In this document: piece by piece, positions 10,507-25,500 of the stretch
Layout of the letters: each line of letters opens with the position of its first letter
Numbering within the stretch: position 1 is the stretch's first letter
NCBI RefSeq assembly: GCF_945859685.1
Contig: NC_079147.1
Location: forward strand, 18,765,289 to 18,829,288
Reading direction: 5' to 3'
DNA: 64,000 nt
Source: Eupeodes corollae
Lineage: Eukaryota > Arthropoda > Insecta > Diptera > Syrphidae
Made by a program: the position numbers and the translations under genes
The notes under the pieces: generated by a model
The model's database searches: none
Told to the model about the DNA's origin: nothing
The model's input: only the letters and a program-made list of their open reading frames with translations

Positions 10507-13500
10507 GTAAGTATACATATACAAGAGTGTTTCCTTTTATGCAAGGACTTCTTTTATGCAAGGACAATCGGGGCAAAAAGAAATAGATAAATACAAAACA
10601 TAAATACACCTGTATAGGTGTATAGGGCTATAGAAAGACGATATCACTCAGACTGAGTGATAGAACCAAACGACCAACTTTTAATTGGACCAATTCAGGA
10701 GATGGCTCAGGTGGACGGACATGATAATATTAAACTCGAACTTGTAGCAAGCAAAGCAATATGCCGACCGAGTCGGGGAGGCTGAGATATAGGGTAGGGT
10801 TCATTTGGTCATGTTGTTTGATAGATTATACCACTTTTGTGTGTCATTGAAAATTATATTGAATTTGTGTTTTGTGGAATAATATTTCAAGTGCATTAAG
10901 GTTAAATCAACTAAATATGTACGGTACCTATATTGTGTATGATATCAATGGAACTCAATTTATTCTCAAGATCTCTTAAGGGGGATCAAAACAATTAAAA
11001 GCGAATGCAAAATTTCTCTTTAACTTTTAAAGTCATAGAAAAATATGTAGTTTCCCATTTAAATGTATTAAACTTATTTAGTGAATGAAAAAGCACACCT
11101 TGAACCTGAACAGTTAAGTCTAGAGTCTTTAAAACTGGACATTTGCTAATGGGCACTTTATCTTTGTTAATAGTGAAAATACTGACAGTTTTTTTTTGAA
11201 AGATTTGGAGTAAATATTGAAAAGCCCTTCTAGCTGTCATAGCGTTCGAACAAATTTGGAGGTGAATCCGGTTTTTAAATAAAGTATGTTACTAGGAATG
11301 TTATTGGAAGGTATAAAATCTTTCTTATAAAAAAGCAATACAATTTTTCAATCTTTTCAAATCGCTTGAAGGCCCAGATTTGAGCTTCATGAAACATAAT
11401 AAATTTTTCCATTGTTCCAAAAATCTTAATTTTTTTAAAGTAAAGTTGATTTTCATACCCCAAAGACTTCAGAAGCTAAACTAAAGATCCATCATGATTT
11501 GCCAATCGGCAGGGCAATCAAGTAGCAAGACAAGATTACTGCATAAAGGGCATAGAAAAGACTCTTAATTCACACTTCAGCTAACCAAAAAAGACTTCGA
11601 AAAATATTCGAGATGACAAAATTTTCAATTCGACAAATCTGATCGATTACAATAACTTGCTATGAAAAGGTAAAAATAAAAAAACAGTATCAGAAGCAAA
11701 ACGGAACCATGTGGCACACCATCGTATATTTTGTGAATATCATATTTGAACCCATCTAAATCCACTTGAATTAAATGGTCACGAAAGGTAATTTATAATC
11801 CAACAGGGAAGAGATTCATCATTTTCTATTACACGTATTTTTAGTAATAGAGTTTGATGCCAAACTCTATCAAATGCATTTGAAATAGCAAGTGTAATAA
11901 TCTTACTTCTCCAAAACGATGTAAAGATTTGTTTCACTGTTCGGTGAAATAGCCGATAATGCGGGTCATTAAGAAGTTTTCGTTGTTCAAGATATTTCTT
12001 AAGCTGAAAATAAATCAGTTCTGATATGACCTTGGCCAGAAGGGACGTCAGTGCAATAAGATGATAGTTTTCCATCAACTCGTAAAGAGACTTATAGAAT
12101 AGGACAGATAGAAAAGCTTACGCAAACAATAGTGAGGATACTATCCAGGCAAGCGGATTTGTGAATGTCAAGATATTTAGGTACTCTAGCAACTGTACGA
12201 GCTCGAAAGAAGATTTATCCCATAGTAACCGAGCTTACAAAAGGAGTGTCATTGGAAACGAGCATCATAACCAACGCACAATGACGTAGAATATAGCTCG
12301 AATCAAATCATCAAATATTTTTTGGGTATGATAGATTTAACACTATGCGGGATATAATTTCTCATTCCAAAATGGATTTGTTACAATATCTTCTTAAATA
12401 CACATCACTTTTGACTATGCATAGTGGCCAGTTTCTAAAGAAGTCCTTGGAATTGATGTTACTTTAACTAAAAAGCTGCAAAAAAGTTTAGAAAGAAAAC
12501 ACACCACATAGAAAGAAAAAAGTCATCCTATTGACTATTTTGGTAGTCGATATGACTATCTATCGCGATAACTGCGATAGTCAATATGACAACAGCGGTA
12601 GTCAATAGGACCATTGTGGTAGTCAATATGACAACTGCGGTAGTCAATAGGACAATTGAGGTCGTCAATTTGACAGCTGCGGTAGTCAATACTCAATAGA
12701 ACAACTGTGGACACTGGACAGTTACGGTAGTCAATACTCAATAGGACAACTGTGGTAGTCAATAGGACAGTTACGGTAGTCAATATTATGATAACTGCGG
12801 TAGTCAATAGGACGGTTACGTTAATTAATATGATAACTGCGTTAGTCACTAGGACAACTGCAGTAGTCAATAGGACAATTATGGTAGTCATTTTGACAAC
12901 TGTGGTAGTCAATAGGACAATTGCGGTAGTCAATATGACAATTTTTGTTGAAAACCGAAATCTAATTTGACTGCTGGGTAGTCAATATAACAATCCTCGA
13001 TAGTCAATTTTGTTCCATTGACTACTTTCGTTGTCATATTGACTACCCAAAGTTGAAAACCGAAAATTGTTCTATTGACTATCCACAAGTCAATTTTTAA
13101 AAATAAGGTTGTCATATTCACTATTTTGGTAGTCATAGCGACAATTTGGCAAAATTTCAGGTTGACTATCGACGATTGTTAATATGACAACTTTTTTTTT
13201 TCTCCACCAAGAAAGATGCCAGACTACTACTGCCTCTATTAGTTCTCCAACAGCTGTTTTAGAGATTAGTACTATTTCAACATCGTCATTGTTAGCGTGA
13301 CTTTCTATCAGATAAAGTAATTTCTCAGCACCATCTTACGTCTGTTGGTTGCGACACACGGCATATTACAGAAAAATATGTCGGTATTATAAGACTACTC
13401 GAAACAATTCTTTAAAAGCCACTTTAATGGATAATTTTCATATTTCTCCTGAATGAATAACCTTTTAGACACTTGTTGCAATGGGTGTACTTTAGGACTT

Positions 13501-16500
13501 TAGTCTTACACTGAACCTTTATTACAAGAATTTCAAACCTGTGAACAATTACCTATCAAAACATTTTATCTTCCAAAGGATCTTTCAAAAAAATCTACAA
13601 GCCAGTTTGGAGCATATTAAATGCACGCTCTGTGTCTCAATGTTCAACATCTAGTATATTCGAAGTTCCATATATTAAATTTAAAACTTTGACCTATATC
13701 GACTTGACAGGTATCAATTACCGATCATGAGAAACCTATCGGACTAAGAAATTAAGTTTATCATGGAATCCAGTGATGAACGTGAATTTTTTTTACGGCT
13801 TCCTTGCTATATTCAAGCTGTTGAGCGATCTGAAAAGATGACGACGGAAGCACCTACAACTCAATACACAAAAAGGACTCTACTCAACGCTTTAGAGGAA
13901 CAAATATAATTGCTACAAACGCGTTGCCTGAGTTTGACAAAAAAACAGATTTTCAAGCAACTTTATTACAAATTTATTTAGCTTTTTGATAAGAATTTTT
14001 CTTTTTTTATATTGAATCACAATTCTTTTAGCCGAAGCCTTAAATTGCTTATATTTTATATCATTTCTTCCATTAAATAATTTAAATAGTTGAGCCATAG
14101 TATCAAACAAATTTTAACAAATTTCAATTTTCGAGATCTGTGCGGAGGCAAAAGTAATTTAGTGAAATAATCGAAAAACTACATTACATCTCTGAATCTC
14201 AAAAGTTGTTTTTTTTTGCTTTTCAAATATCGTAGGCAGGCTCCAGAACACACATTTTCCATAAGCCCCCGAGTGTTTCCATATTTGACACAAAACTTAA
14301 CAGCCAATCTCAAGACACAAAAAATCAAAGCAAGCTCTTTAACTTAATTTTGTTACGATTAATTAATTAAAACCGTAAATTCCATAAGTTCTACGTAACA
14401 TAATGGCTAAGTCACGTAACATAAAAATCTTAACATGATAGTCCTTGAATTAAGCCTTTTAAAGTTTCTTTTATTATATGAAGTGAACCTTTGAATCTTT
14501 TGAATCTTTAATTACCTGCCTCAAATTTTAAATTTCCACGAATTAAGTGTAATAATTTCGGTAAACATAAGTGCAACTGATATTCTCTTATACAAAATTC
14601 AAAATTCACCTAATTCTGTTATTGTTTTGAGTGGAAAAGTTTTAATTTATCCACTCCAAGTTAAAACTTTCAAGACATGTATACTCTGTCGTCCCGATAA
14701 TTGTTTCCTAGAAATTCAAAATTCTTTCTCAGAAATTAAAAAGGAAAAACATAAGACCAAAAATTCCGCAGATTTAAATTAAACATTCTTTCTCTTTTCG
14801 CTGAGAGAAGATTTCTTGACAAGAAGTTGACATACGTACTTATGTACCTTATGCACATCCATCTTCAATTTATTCAATTTCCTTGAAATGTTACCTTATT
14901 ATTTTTTTACTCTAATTAAAACTCTTTCCATAGTAAAAAAATAAAATGTTGAATTAAATTTCTTTGAATGATTATTCTTATGGTTTTGACGTGACAATGA
15001 ATTTAACGCGCAAAAGCATTTAAATTCGCTCGTTATAAGATTGTTTGGATGATGGAATCAGATACAAATGAAAAACAAAAATACAGCAGACAAACTGAAG
15101 AAAATCCAATTTAAGCTTTTAATTTCGGTGAGATAAACTCTTATTTAGAAGACTTATCTATACAGTTGTTGATGAAAAAAGCTCTACACTTCAAAAATAG
15201 GAATATTCGAAAGATCTTACGATTTATTGATTTGGAAAAACCAACCGAGGAACTCCGAAGTTTGCAGGCTCATTATTGGGTGAAATGGTAGGAGTAAGTC
15301 TTATACCCTTAAAAATTTGTGGATAAATAACTTAACTTAAAACTAAGCTTTTTTATATGGAAAAGGGTTTTGAGAATATATTGTCAGAAGAATTTTTATA
15401 AAGACAAATTTGGTGAAAATGAAAAACCCAAATTTGAAAACAAAAATTATTTTGGGACACAATTTTTTTTTAAATTAAACGTTTCATACCATAAAGTGGG
15501 ATACATGGTTATGTTTTAAACGATGATTAAAAAAAATACAAATATAGCTCTTAAGAACATGTTGACAAATATTTTTCAAGCAAAAAGATAAATAATAGTA
15601 AGCGTATTTTTGGCGTCTACTGTTTCTGATAGATAACTTTGTTGAAACCCATTCTTTTGTCGGAAGGATGTGTATCTATAGATCTAGATATTTTTAGGTG
15701 TACATATTTAGCTATAGGTTAAGTATTTCATGTATCAGTCGTAAATGATGGACATTTTCTGCAGCTCCAACGAACTAAGTAATCCTCTCTAAAAATCATT
15801 TGTCCAAAATGATTTAATAAACTCTCCTTTTTTAAGGTCCTCTTGAGTAGATATATACTTATACCTACACACATATATATCTATTTAACATTTTCTTGGA
15901 GAAAAATCTAAGACAAAAATTATTAAGCCTCAGGGAAGATAAGATACTTCATTACAAAACACTCTTATAAGAGTCCTTTTTAATCGAGAAAAATGTTTTT
16001 CTTTGTTTTTACTTTTTTCCTTTTCGTTTTACTCCACTGAGTTGTTTCATATTTGGTCCTTGAAAACTTATATATGTATAATAGGTATACTTTTAATATA
16101 CCTACAGATTTTGTTTGATTGTTATATACATAAATACACAAAGGTTTAGGGAGTTGTAAAAAAAGGAACGTTAACGTTGTTAAAGGTTGGGGTATTAGTT
16201 AGAGGTTATTTTCGACATGGATTTGTTTTTTTTTTTTATTTTGTTGCCCCCAAACATTTCAGAAAATGTTCGTTTTATATCATAATAATGGGAAATACGT
16301 ACACATATAGCATCAATACATACATACGTAGGTATACATCCATGTAAAAACTTTAAGAACAAACAAAATTAAATAGAAAACAACGTGTAATAGTCCGACA
16401 CGATTTTGGTCAGAGAGCATAATTTCTTGTAAGACATACAATAAATGAAACAAAAACCGATGTTAAAGTTGTAATTTTTTTTGGTGACATGAAAAAGGAA

Positions 16501-19500
16501 GATACTTTATTATGTTCATAACTATAATCGAAAAAAATAATAAAATAGGATAATTATGACTTTTTATGTCTATTCGATAAGTTCTGTATAAAGTGATTTC
16601 CACGGATTGTTTTGGGAAGATACCAACGATCATACCAAAAACAAGTTAAAATGTAAAGCTTGCTTCAAAGAGATGTTTAATATTGAATAGTCCGCTATTT
16701 CGGCAGCTATCTTTCGATATTTGAAACTTAAAACTACGCCACTATTAAAAATAGAACAATAACTATCTTAGCAACGCTTTTGAATTTTCAAAATTCAGTA
16801 CAAAAATGGTTAGGAAACCATTTTTTGATAGCCGTAAAACACCTTCTCTATCGACATTAGTAGAACTGGGTTCTGTATCACTTCTGTAACACTTTTCATT
16901 TTTACTTTTTAACTTTTCACTTTTATTTTGCGAAATACATTTCAATAAATTCAATTTGTAAAGATAAAATTATCGAATTGAAAAGTTGTTTTACCAAACA
17001 CAACTTTGCAAAACGCAGTCTTTTTTGAAAAGAACAAACTCTTGTTATTTTTCAAAGTTTTCGAAAACTGATTTCAAAAAAATATATGAACCGTTTTGAA
17101 AATGAATAAGTACAAACAAAATAAAAATAAATTAGGTGGCGCAGCAGTCCATAAAGAATAGTTACTTGTTACAGGCACGGATTGAAGCCAAGACCCCTTG
17201 CATGACAGTCCAACACCCCAAGGCCAAGGCTTAAAACCCCATCCCGACTACCCACTATCAAGCGCTGATTGAAGCCACCAAAACTGGTTCTCCTGCTTCA
17301 CCCTATCAGTTCGAACCCGTTCGGACACAGCCCTACTGAACCGAAGGAGCTCTGGTTCGCCTTGTGCCATGACGTCCCGATTGTACAGGAGTCGCCTATC
17401 CACGGTTCGTCGTGTGACGTGGTAGATTAACGGAACTGCCAATCTATCCTGTATCAGACCGCATTTGTCTAAAAAGAGGAAAGCCTCTGGTGGAATGAAG
17501 CCGCTCAAGCGTGCACTTTCAAAATACTCGTCGTTCGGATAGAACGCCCCGAAAATTAAATTGTTGGTCGAAGACATAGCACTTGCAATGTGACCCCGAA
17601 CGAGTTTTATCACTAAATTGTCAATTCTGTTTATTCGAGCCCCGTTGTATAGGACCTCGTTGGAATAGTAATGCACATAAGAAGATTCGGCTGTTCGATA
17701 TAAGCCGGTACAGCGTCGTAAACACTGCCGCTCGAACACCCGAAACTTCTCCATCTGGGAAGGGGCAACGTTGAACCACACAGGACAACCATACACGATC
17801 ATTGGCCATATGAGGGCCATGTAGCAAATTACCTTCACTCTGGGGTCAAGCCGACAGCCGTTTTGTCAAAGCTAAGGCTCCTCTGGCCCTGGTCAGAGCA
17901 GCATTTATATGTCAGTCGAAATATAAATACTGATCTAACCAGATACCGAGGTACTTCACTACACTTTTGCTCTCTAATGGCTGCCAGTGAAGATCAACGA
18001 TGACCATCTTGCGCCAATTCTTACACGTATCCCTCATGGCCCCAGCCAACGGGGTTCGAAACAGAATTGTCTCCGACTTCTGGACATTTATTTTCAGTTT
18101 CCAGTCGTCACAATATCGCTGAATCTTGTCGAAATCACGCTGCAAGAGAATTCTAATAACCTCAATCTTTCGGGCCGTTCTGTACGCAATAAGATCGTCG
18201 GCGTACGCAATTGCCTTTGTAAGACTTCCTATCAGATCGCTGGTGTAAATGCTGGAGAGAATCGTCGAATTTACGGCTATTTGTTGAAGACCATTTTTAA
18301 TTAAGAATGTTGTGGTCGAAGTTACATTGCCACTTTTGACATCAAACTTTGTACCGTTAAGCATACATAAAGTATATACAACAATTTCTTGCTTATGTCA
18401 AGCCTGCTCAGTTTTAGGTAAAGATCCTCTAACCATACGGTGTCAAAGGCCTTTTCCAAATCAACCAGAACAGCACCTGTGCATTGTTGTTTTGATTTAT
18501 TCTATTGGATATCAGAAACGATTTTAGACGCAGCATGAATTGTGTCATGACCCGCCTTGAACCCGAACTGTTTATCCGGAATTATTTTGTTGTCCGCTGC
18601 CCACTTAGTCAGAGCCCTATTGATGATCTTTTCGAAAACTTTGCTGATGCTCGGAAGAAGACTTATCGAAAGAAGATTTGACGGGTTGGAGTTGTCCTTT
18701 CTCTTTTTTTCGGAAGAGGATGAACCACAGCGGTCTTCCAATAATATGCATTATTCAGAGCACTATTGAAGAGTGTGTTGGAAATGTCAATTGCCTCCAT
18801 CGTTAAATGTCTTAGTACACCGTTTGTTTTATAATGAAATATGGCTAAATTTCAAGAATTGGCCTAACTTCACTTTTGTAAAGTATAATTTAGCCATTTT
18901 CCAACATTTGGTTTTAGTTTATTTTAGTTTAATAGTAGTTAAGAAGTAGTACCAGTAGCATGATGGTAAGTGCGTTGAAGGGGTCTTGGGTTCAATCCCT
19001 GCCTGTGCCACCTTAATTTAAAAAAAAATAATTTTCGTGGTTACTGCCTCTTGCGAGGAATTGACAAATCCTTCAAGAGCAATTCTTGTCATGAAAATGT
19101 ACTTTCTCAAACTAGCCGTTCGGATTCCGCCTTAAATTGTAGGTCCTTTCCATTCCTGACAACAGTACGCGGACATAGGAATGATTGAGAGTCGTAAGTC
19201 ACTAGGCCCTGGTTCACAATGGACTGTTGCGCCCGCCACCCCATTAGATTTTTTTTTTTTAAATAGTTAAAAAACTTAGCATACAATCAACTTCGCAACG
19301 ACTTCAAACTCTGAAGTGTGCAAAGGCTCACAGTAAAAATGAGTTGGTCGTATTTTTCAAAATATTTTGGCCTTCTTTCACTTTGTCAAAGTGCAACATT
19401 ATCAACTGCTTAAGATTGGCCTTATTTCACTATTGTAAAATGCAATAAGACCAATTTTTAAAAGTTGGTCTTATTTCACTTGACCTTATTTCAAGGCACC

Positions 19501-22500
19501 AGTAAAATATTAGAACCATTTTTAACAATTTTCTTAGCTTTAAAGATGGTTTACCCAATTTTAAACTATTTAAACATTTTATTATCTCTTAAAACTTTGC
19601 AAATGTTGAAATCACGAAATGGCTACTTTAACTTTAAGCAATTTGCTAAATACATATGACAACTGTGCAATAATTTTTGTAAGAGTATTAGAATTATCCA
19701 GTCAACAGTTGGGAATTTCAATTAATAGGTCCGTTGATTTTCACGAACTGTCTCATTTGTGGATACTGAATGCTTGTTGTTTTAATAAAATGCTATTTGC
19801 AATTTCCTAGTTAGCATAGACCTAATAAAATATTGTCATTAATATTTTGTTCAAAATTTAGAAAAATATAGCTTGACGAGCACGGATGAAAAGTTATCAG
19901 GACGCATCAAAACTTCTTTTTTTTTTCTTTAGATGTAGATTAAAATGATTAATGATTAAAATTTCTTTAATTAAATGTTTTATAAATCTAAAGTAAACCA
20001 CTTTTTGAAAGAACAAATAAATTTGCTAAAATCTTAATAAAGTAGTTTCACGAAATGGTCTCGGGTACCCAAGATCATATCAAATAATAAACAGAAGTAA
20101 CAAAAGAACTTAGTAACAAGAATCCTTATATGTAAGACCTTATAGGCAAAATCTTAAGTCCTATTAATACAACACACAAAATTTAAGTGATTTCAAACTT
20201 GAACAGGTCGAATTCATTGATCAATAGGAGCTATTTAAAACATGATTTAGAATTTTAACAATTGTAATTTTATTTAAAAGGTTCTTTCCCTTTCAAGCTT
20301 TAATCATAACTTAAAAACTAACTTCATTGTAAACTTATGTGGGGTGTTGGCCAAAAGGAGTTTGAGGTTATAGGTGCTTATGTTGAAATAAAATGACTTT
20401 GGATTCAAATTGACCAACCAAAGGTTCGTAAAGGTGTGGTGCCTTGGCAAATAGAATATGTTTAAAGTTTTTCAGGTTATGGGTTTTATTGATAAGAAAT
20501 CAAGCTATAGAAAAAAGAGCAGTTACTTCAAATAGAGAGAATCCTTTGTTTAAAAATTATGTCAGCAATTTTTTACGTCTCTGTAATGAGTACAGGTGTA
20601 ACAAATGGAGACGATCAATCGAAGAATTCAGGAACAAAACAGAGAAATCTTCATTCGATGCTTTTAATTCTTGATATCTGTATATCTTGATATGAAAACC
20701 AAACCTGAACAAACGTCATGAAAAACGATTGGGTTACGTAATTTTTAGAAAACTCTTTAGACCATCTTTTAACGAAACCCAATGCAGAGTAGTAAGTAAG
20801 TAAAAGGATATTTCATAATATTGAATGGAGTTCTCAATTGTCAGTATAAAGAAGTGAGGTCCTAAATGACTACATTTGATGGCACTAGAAGTGGCTAGAA
20901 TAGGATTAAAACGTACGGTTCTAAATCGGATATTGACGATTCTCGAAGTAGGAAGTACTCCATTTCAGGAAAAGAGGTCCAAAACCTAAGGAAACTTTAC
21001 CAAATGCTTTGTTGGAGTTAGTGCATACCAACTCAACTTCTTAGAGTTAATGAAACGAACTCTACAAGGTTGCGGTGGTAGATCTATTTTCTCAGAAACT
21101 GGGGTGGTTAGAGGTCTGCAACAGAAGCTGAAGACCTAAAAAAATGCTTTCGACATTATTGGGATATGAGAAAGTTTAGTATTTGGTCGTTAGTTTATCA
21201 CCTTCCCTTCCGGTCTTTTCTAGTTAATTGAAGTTATAAAAGAAGTTTTCCATATTTAAGGAAATGCTCCTTGATTTAAGGATAAATGAAAAACTTTAAT
21301 TAGAGAAGCTGAGGGAGAAGATTAACAGTTTTTTAGGAAAATGATGAAAGGATCAGTGCCCGGAGTGATCTCATCATTATGTTGAGAAAATTTGTTTTCT
21401 GTGGCTGAAAGAAAAATGCAACCAGGTAAAAATGAACCCAACAAAAGATTCGATAAATACTCAACAAACTTCATTAAAATGAAAAATGATGATAGTGCAC
21501 TTAGGCCGATACGTAATTTGTTTTATTTCATCTACATTTTTAAAGTGATTTTCTACTTTTTGTAAGATCACTTTTTTTAATTTATAGACCATCCAAAATT
21601 TTGCAGTTAATGAGCCAACCAACTAAACCACAATGACTACCTTTATTTAATTTAAATCAATTTTCAAAATAATGTGACAAAATGTTCATAAACTGATATT
21701 TTATCATTTCAGCAAAGTAGAAGAATATCGAAGAGAACACACCGAAGCATCAGCAGATATCTCAACGTATGTCTCGAATCCCATCAACGCATATTTACTC
21801 ACCAAAAGACTTACATCAGACTGGAAGCAAGTGGAGACTCTAATGGCTCAGGATGTCGGAAGTGGTATGTCGATAAATGCATTTTATAGATAAGATGATG
21901 CAATTTATATTTTCACTTATGTATAAATTTATCAGTCAATTTATTTTCGTGCGTTACACTCTACGTTCCATTTCACATTTTCCTTATTTTTCTTTCTTTC
22001 TTTTTTTTGAAGAATTTTTAAAAAATATCACAAACTATCGTAACGTTTTGAAATTCCCATCCGATGAGGATCTTAATGGAGCTGCTGTGGCACTGATGCG
22101 ACTACAGGACACATACAATCTGGATACGTCAAGTGTTGCCCGAGGACAACTGAATGGTGTACAATACAGGTAAGAAATTATGTATAGCAGTAAAGAAATT
22201 TCCAACTTATTTCATCGATTGAATCCTTATATTTCTCTATTACCTTTATATGTTCTTATTCTTCTTGTCTTTCCTTTGTTTTTTTTTGGCTTGCAGCTCA
22301 GAAATGTCTTCAGATGATTGTTTTGAAATGGGACGACAATCATATGTAAATTCTGATTATTATCATACGGTGCTTTGGATGCAAGAAGCTATGTCAAGAC
22401 TTCTCGAAGAGCCAGTTAATAGGACGACAAGCTTCAGCAAAGCGGATGTACTTGAATACCTGGCTTTCTCCACTTACAAACAAGGTATGCTCCAGGAATA

Positions 22501-25500
22501 TTTAAGATATATTATATTATTTTTCTTCTTAAGGACCAACAAAAGAAAAAATAAATTTTGTCTCACAAGAAGCTCCAATAACTTCATACAAAGATCCTTT
22601 TCATAGGAAAAATAACTAAAAAAAAGGATATTATTTTTCTATTTTATTGTTGTTTAAAAAAAAATATCATTCATCCACCCATATAAATAATCCTCTCAGA
22701 CTATGTGCTCCTTGCCCATACCCATCCTTGAGTCAGTTATAAACGTTATTGGTCATATTGAAGTGGTAAGCTCCTGGTGTAGTGGCAAAGGATACTCAAT
22801 TCCAGGACCTAAGTGAAAACTCGTGTTCGAGGAAAAATGTTTATGAGTATTTTAATGCCATTGGGTCACGTGTGGGTGTCTGTATTTTTTTTTTTTTTTC
22901 AAAAAACGAATATTTTTATTTATTTCATAATATTTAGAAAATAACTGAAGCGTTATTGAATTATTAAAAATATACGAATAGGATTACTTTTAACTTGGTT
23001 ACAGTTGCTGTTGAAGTTTGAATTAGTAATCTTTACTAGAGTCCAGAAGGCACATCACCATGGATGTCCTTACTTGGGGAAAATTGTTTCTAAAAAATAT
23101 CTCGGTGATTTATATTTATACTTTTATGTCCCTGAGCGGTTCAAGAACTTAACAGTGCATGTTGTTCACAATTTACCACAACTCATAACTCAGAACCTAA
23201 AATAGTAGTTATCATTATCTCATGTCAATAATACATACTTTACACGTATATCATAGTTTCAGTTATACATTATCTGCGGATTATACAAAATTTAAAAAAA
23301 GAGGCTGGGATGCGACCCCCAGTGATAACTTCCCATCCCGTCTGTCGATTTGTCTTGCTTAAAAGGTTTGTAGGTTTTCGAGTTTTTTGAAGTGTACTGT
23401 ATATCGTTTAGAATTATAAAAGAGGTGACTCTCATCCTAAAACCTATTTTTAGAGTCGACTTTGAATTTATAATGATTTAGGATAGGATCTAAATGTTTA
23501 AAATGTTGGCCTGTGCTTCATATATAAATCAAATTAGTACTGATAATGAAGGGTGTCTGTCGGAATATTTTTAAGTTTAAAATTAAACTATATCCTTTTT
23601 ATTCAATTAAATGCTGATTAAAAGTGTGCGTCTCATTTGTTAAAAACGATATCATTGATTGATATCGCGTTTTTGCAGTCGGGCCCTTACATTAACGATT
23701 ATGAGAATTGAATTTCATGGGGAATATTTTTCTGCAGGGTATCAATTTTCGGGAAATTGTTGTTAAAAAATTGTTTAGGTATTCCAAGAATTGCCTGAGG
23801 CAGCCATCGAATAACAGCCGTGAAATTTTTTAAGTCTAAGTGCTTCTGCAAACATTCCACCATTTTTTTTGCGAAGGATTCTTTTTTTAGTATACTGAAT
23901 AATTTGAATATCCTTACCGACTTAGTGGATTTCACATTATTTAATTTCGAGCTTAAGACTCATGTTATAACTCACTTTGAATGTCCAGAAATATGTCTTT
24001 TGACCATTGTGTCTATATTTTTGTTCCCATGAGTCGAATATTTAAATAAGTAAATATAATACTAGTCAGGAAGGTTTTCTTCCTAGCAATACAATTGATG
24101 TTTTTAAACTAGTTTTGATAGCCTTAGTTCAAATTCAATTTCAAAATAATGTATTACGTCAGGTTTTTGAGATAAAAAATATAACCATTTATGCTAGGCT
24201 TTTTGGAGGCTACCTCAGTTTCCATGATAGTTGAAAAACTTATTTTATTTCATACACTATTTAAAAATCTTCGTAAATTGTTTGATTCCAACTGTCTTTA
24301 AAAAATCTAAAGGAAACGTTAAAGTATTTGAATGCTAAAACGGTTTCCAACAGAAAAAGGCTAAACTATTTAAAATTGATATTACTCTTGTAACGAATTT
24401 TTCGTCTTAACAATTCTTTTATATTGATTTTTCACAAATCAAAAATATTGGCTTGAATCTCATTGTATCTTACAGAAAATATTGTTTTCAAAATTTGGTA
24501 AAGTTTTTATAAAAATCCAACAGTTCCTTGAAAATAATTTAAATCTAAAAAATGTAGAACAGTTCCCAATATTTTTAAGAAATGTTTAGGAAATGCTATT
24601 CAAAAAAAAAATGGGGTGGCGCAACAGTCCGTTGTGAACCAGGGCCTAGTGACTTACAACTTTCAACCATTCCTGTGTGCGAGTACTGTTGTCAGGAATG
24701 GAAGGGACCTACAATTTAAGGCCGAATCCGAACGGCTAGTTTGAGAAAGCACTTTTTCATGACAAGAATTACTCTTGAAGGATTTGTCAATTCCTCGCAA
24801 GAGGCAGTACCCGCGAAAATTATTTTTTTTAATTAAGGTGGCACAGGCAGGGATTGAACCCTAGACCCCTTGCATGACAGTCCGACGCACTAACCATCAT
24901 GCCACGGGTACTACGAAATGCTATTAAAATTGATAAAAAATTGTTTTCAAATAAAAATCTCGTTAACCAAAATAGATTTTGAAATCAAACTCTTTTATAA
25001 TGTGCAAAATATTGTTGGCAAGTTTTAATTTTTTAGAACAATTCACTTGACCACTTTATCAAAAGCTTTAGGGCAAGATAAATCGACAGACGGGATGGAA
25101 AGTTATCAGTGTGGGTCGCATCACAGCCTCTATTTAAAATAAGTTTTGTTTTGCTTGTGTAACGGAAAAAAAAGTAATTTTGTGGACCAGTTTCGTGTTT
25201 TCAGTGAAAATCTTCGATTTTTGGCTACATTATATGTCTTCCTCAAATTTTCAGATTGAATTTTTAACAAAAAATATCTCTGAACTGTATAAAACCCATT
25301 CCCCTTTAAAAACAAAAATTGTTAAACAAAACAATAATCCATGGTTTTCTCGTGCCATTAGAGACTTGATGCAACAGCGTGCTTTCGGTTTTCATCCCCT
25401 CCTTCATTGGATTAGTAATTAGCCTTGGAATCGTTCAATACAAATTGTATTGGATGGATTTAAGTCTGAAAACCACAAAATAAATGCTGGTGTGCCTCAG

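Noticed and set aside
12556..12970. Open frames of 72 and 125 codons rich in repeated V-N-R-T or T-T-V-V-L-L motifs
   Set aside because: They are products of the 21-bp minisatellite, which is open on both strands because its period is a multiple of three. No start context, domain or splice evidence.
20880..21160. Possible RT palm remnant (GCGGRSIFSETGVVRGLQQ-like reading)
   Set aside because: Too short and too degraded; no flanking RT blocks in order.
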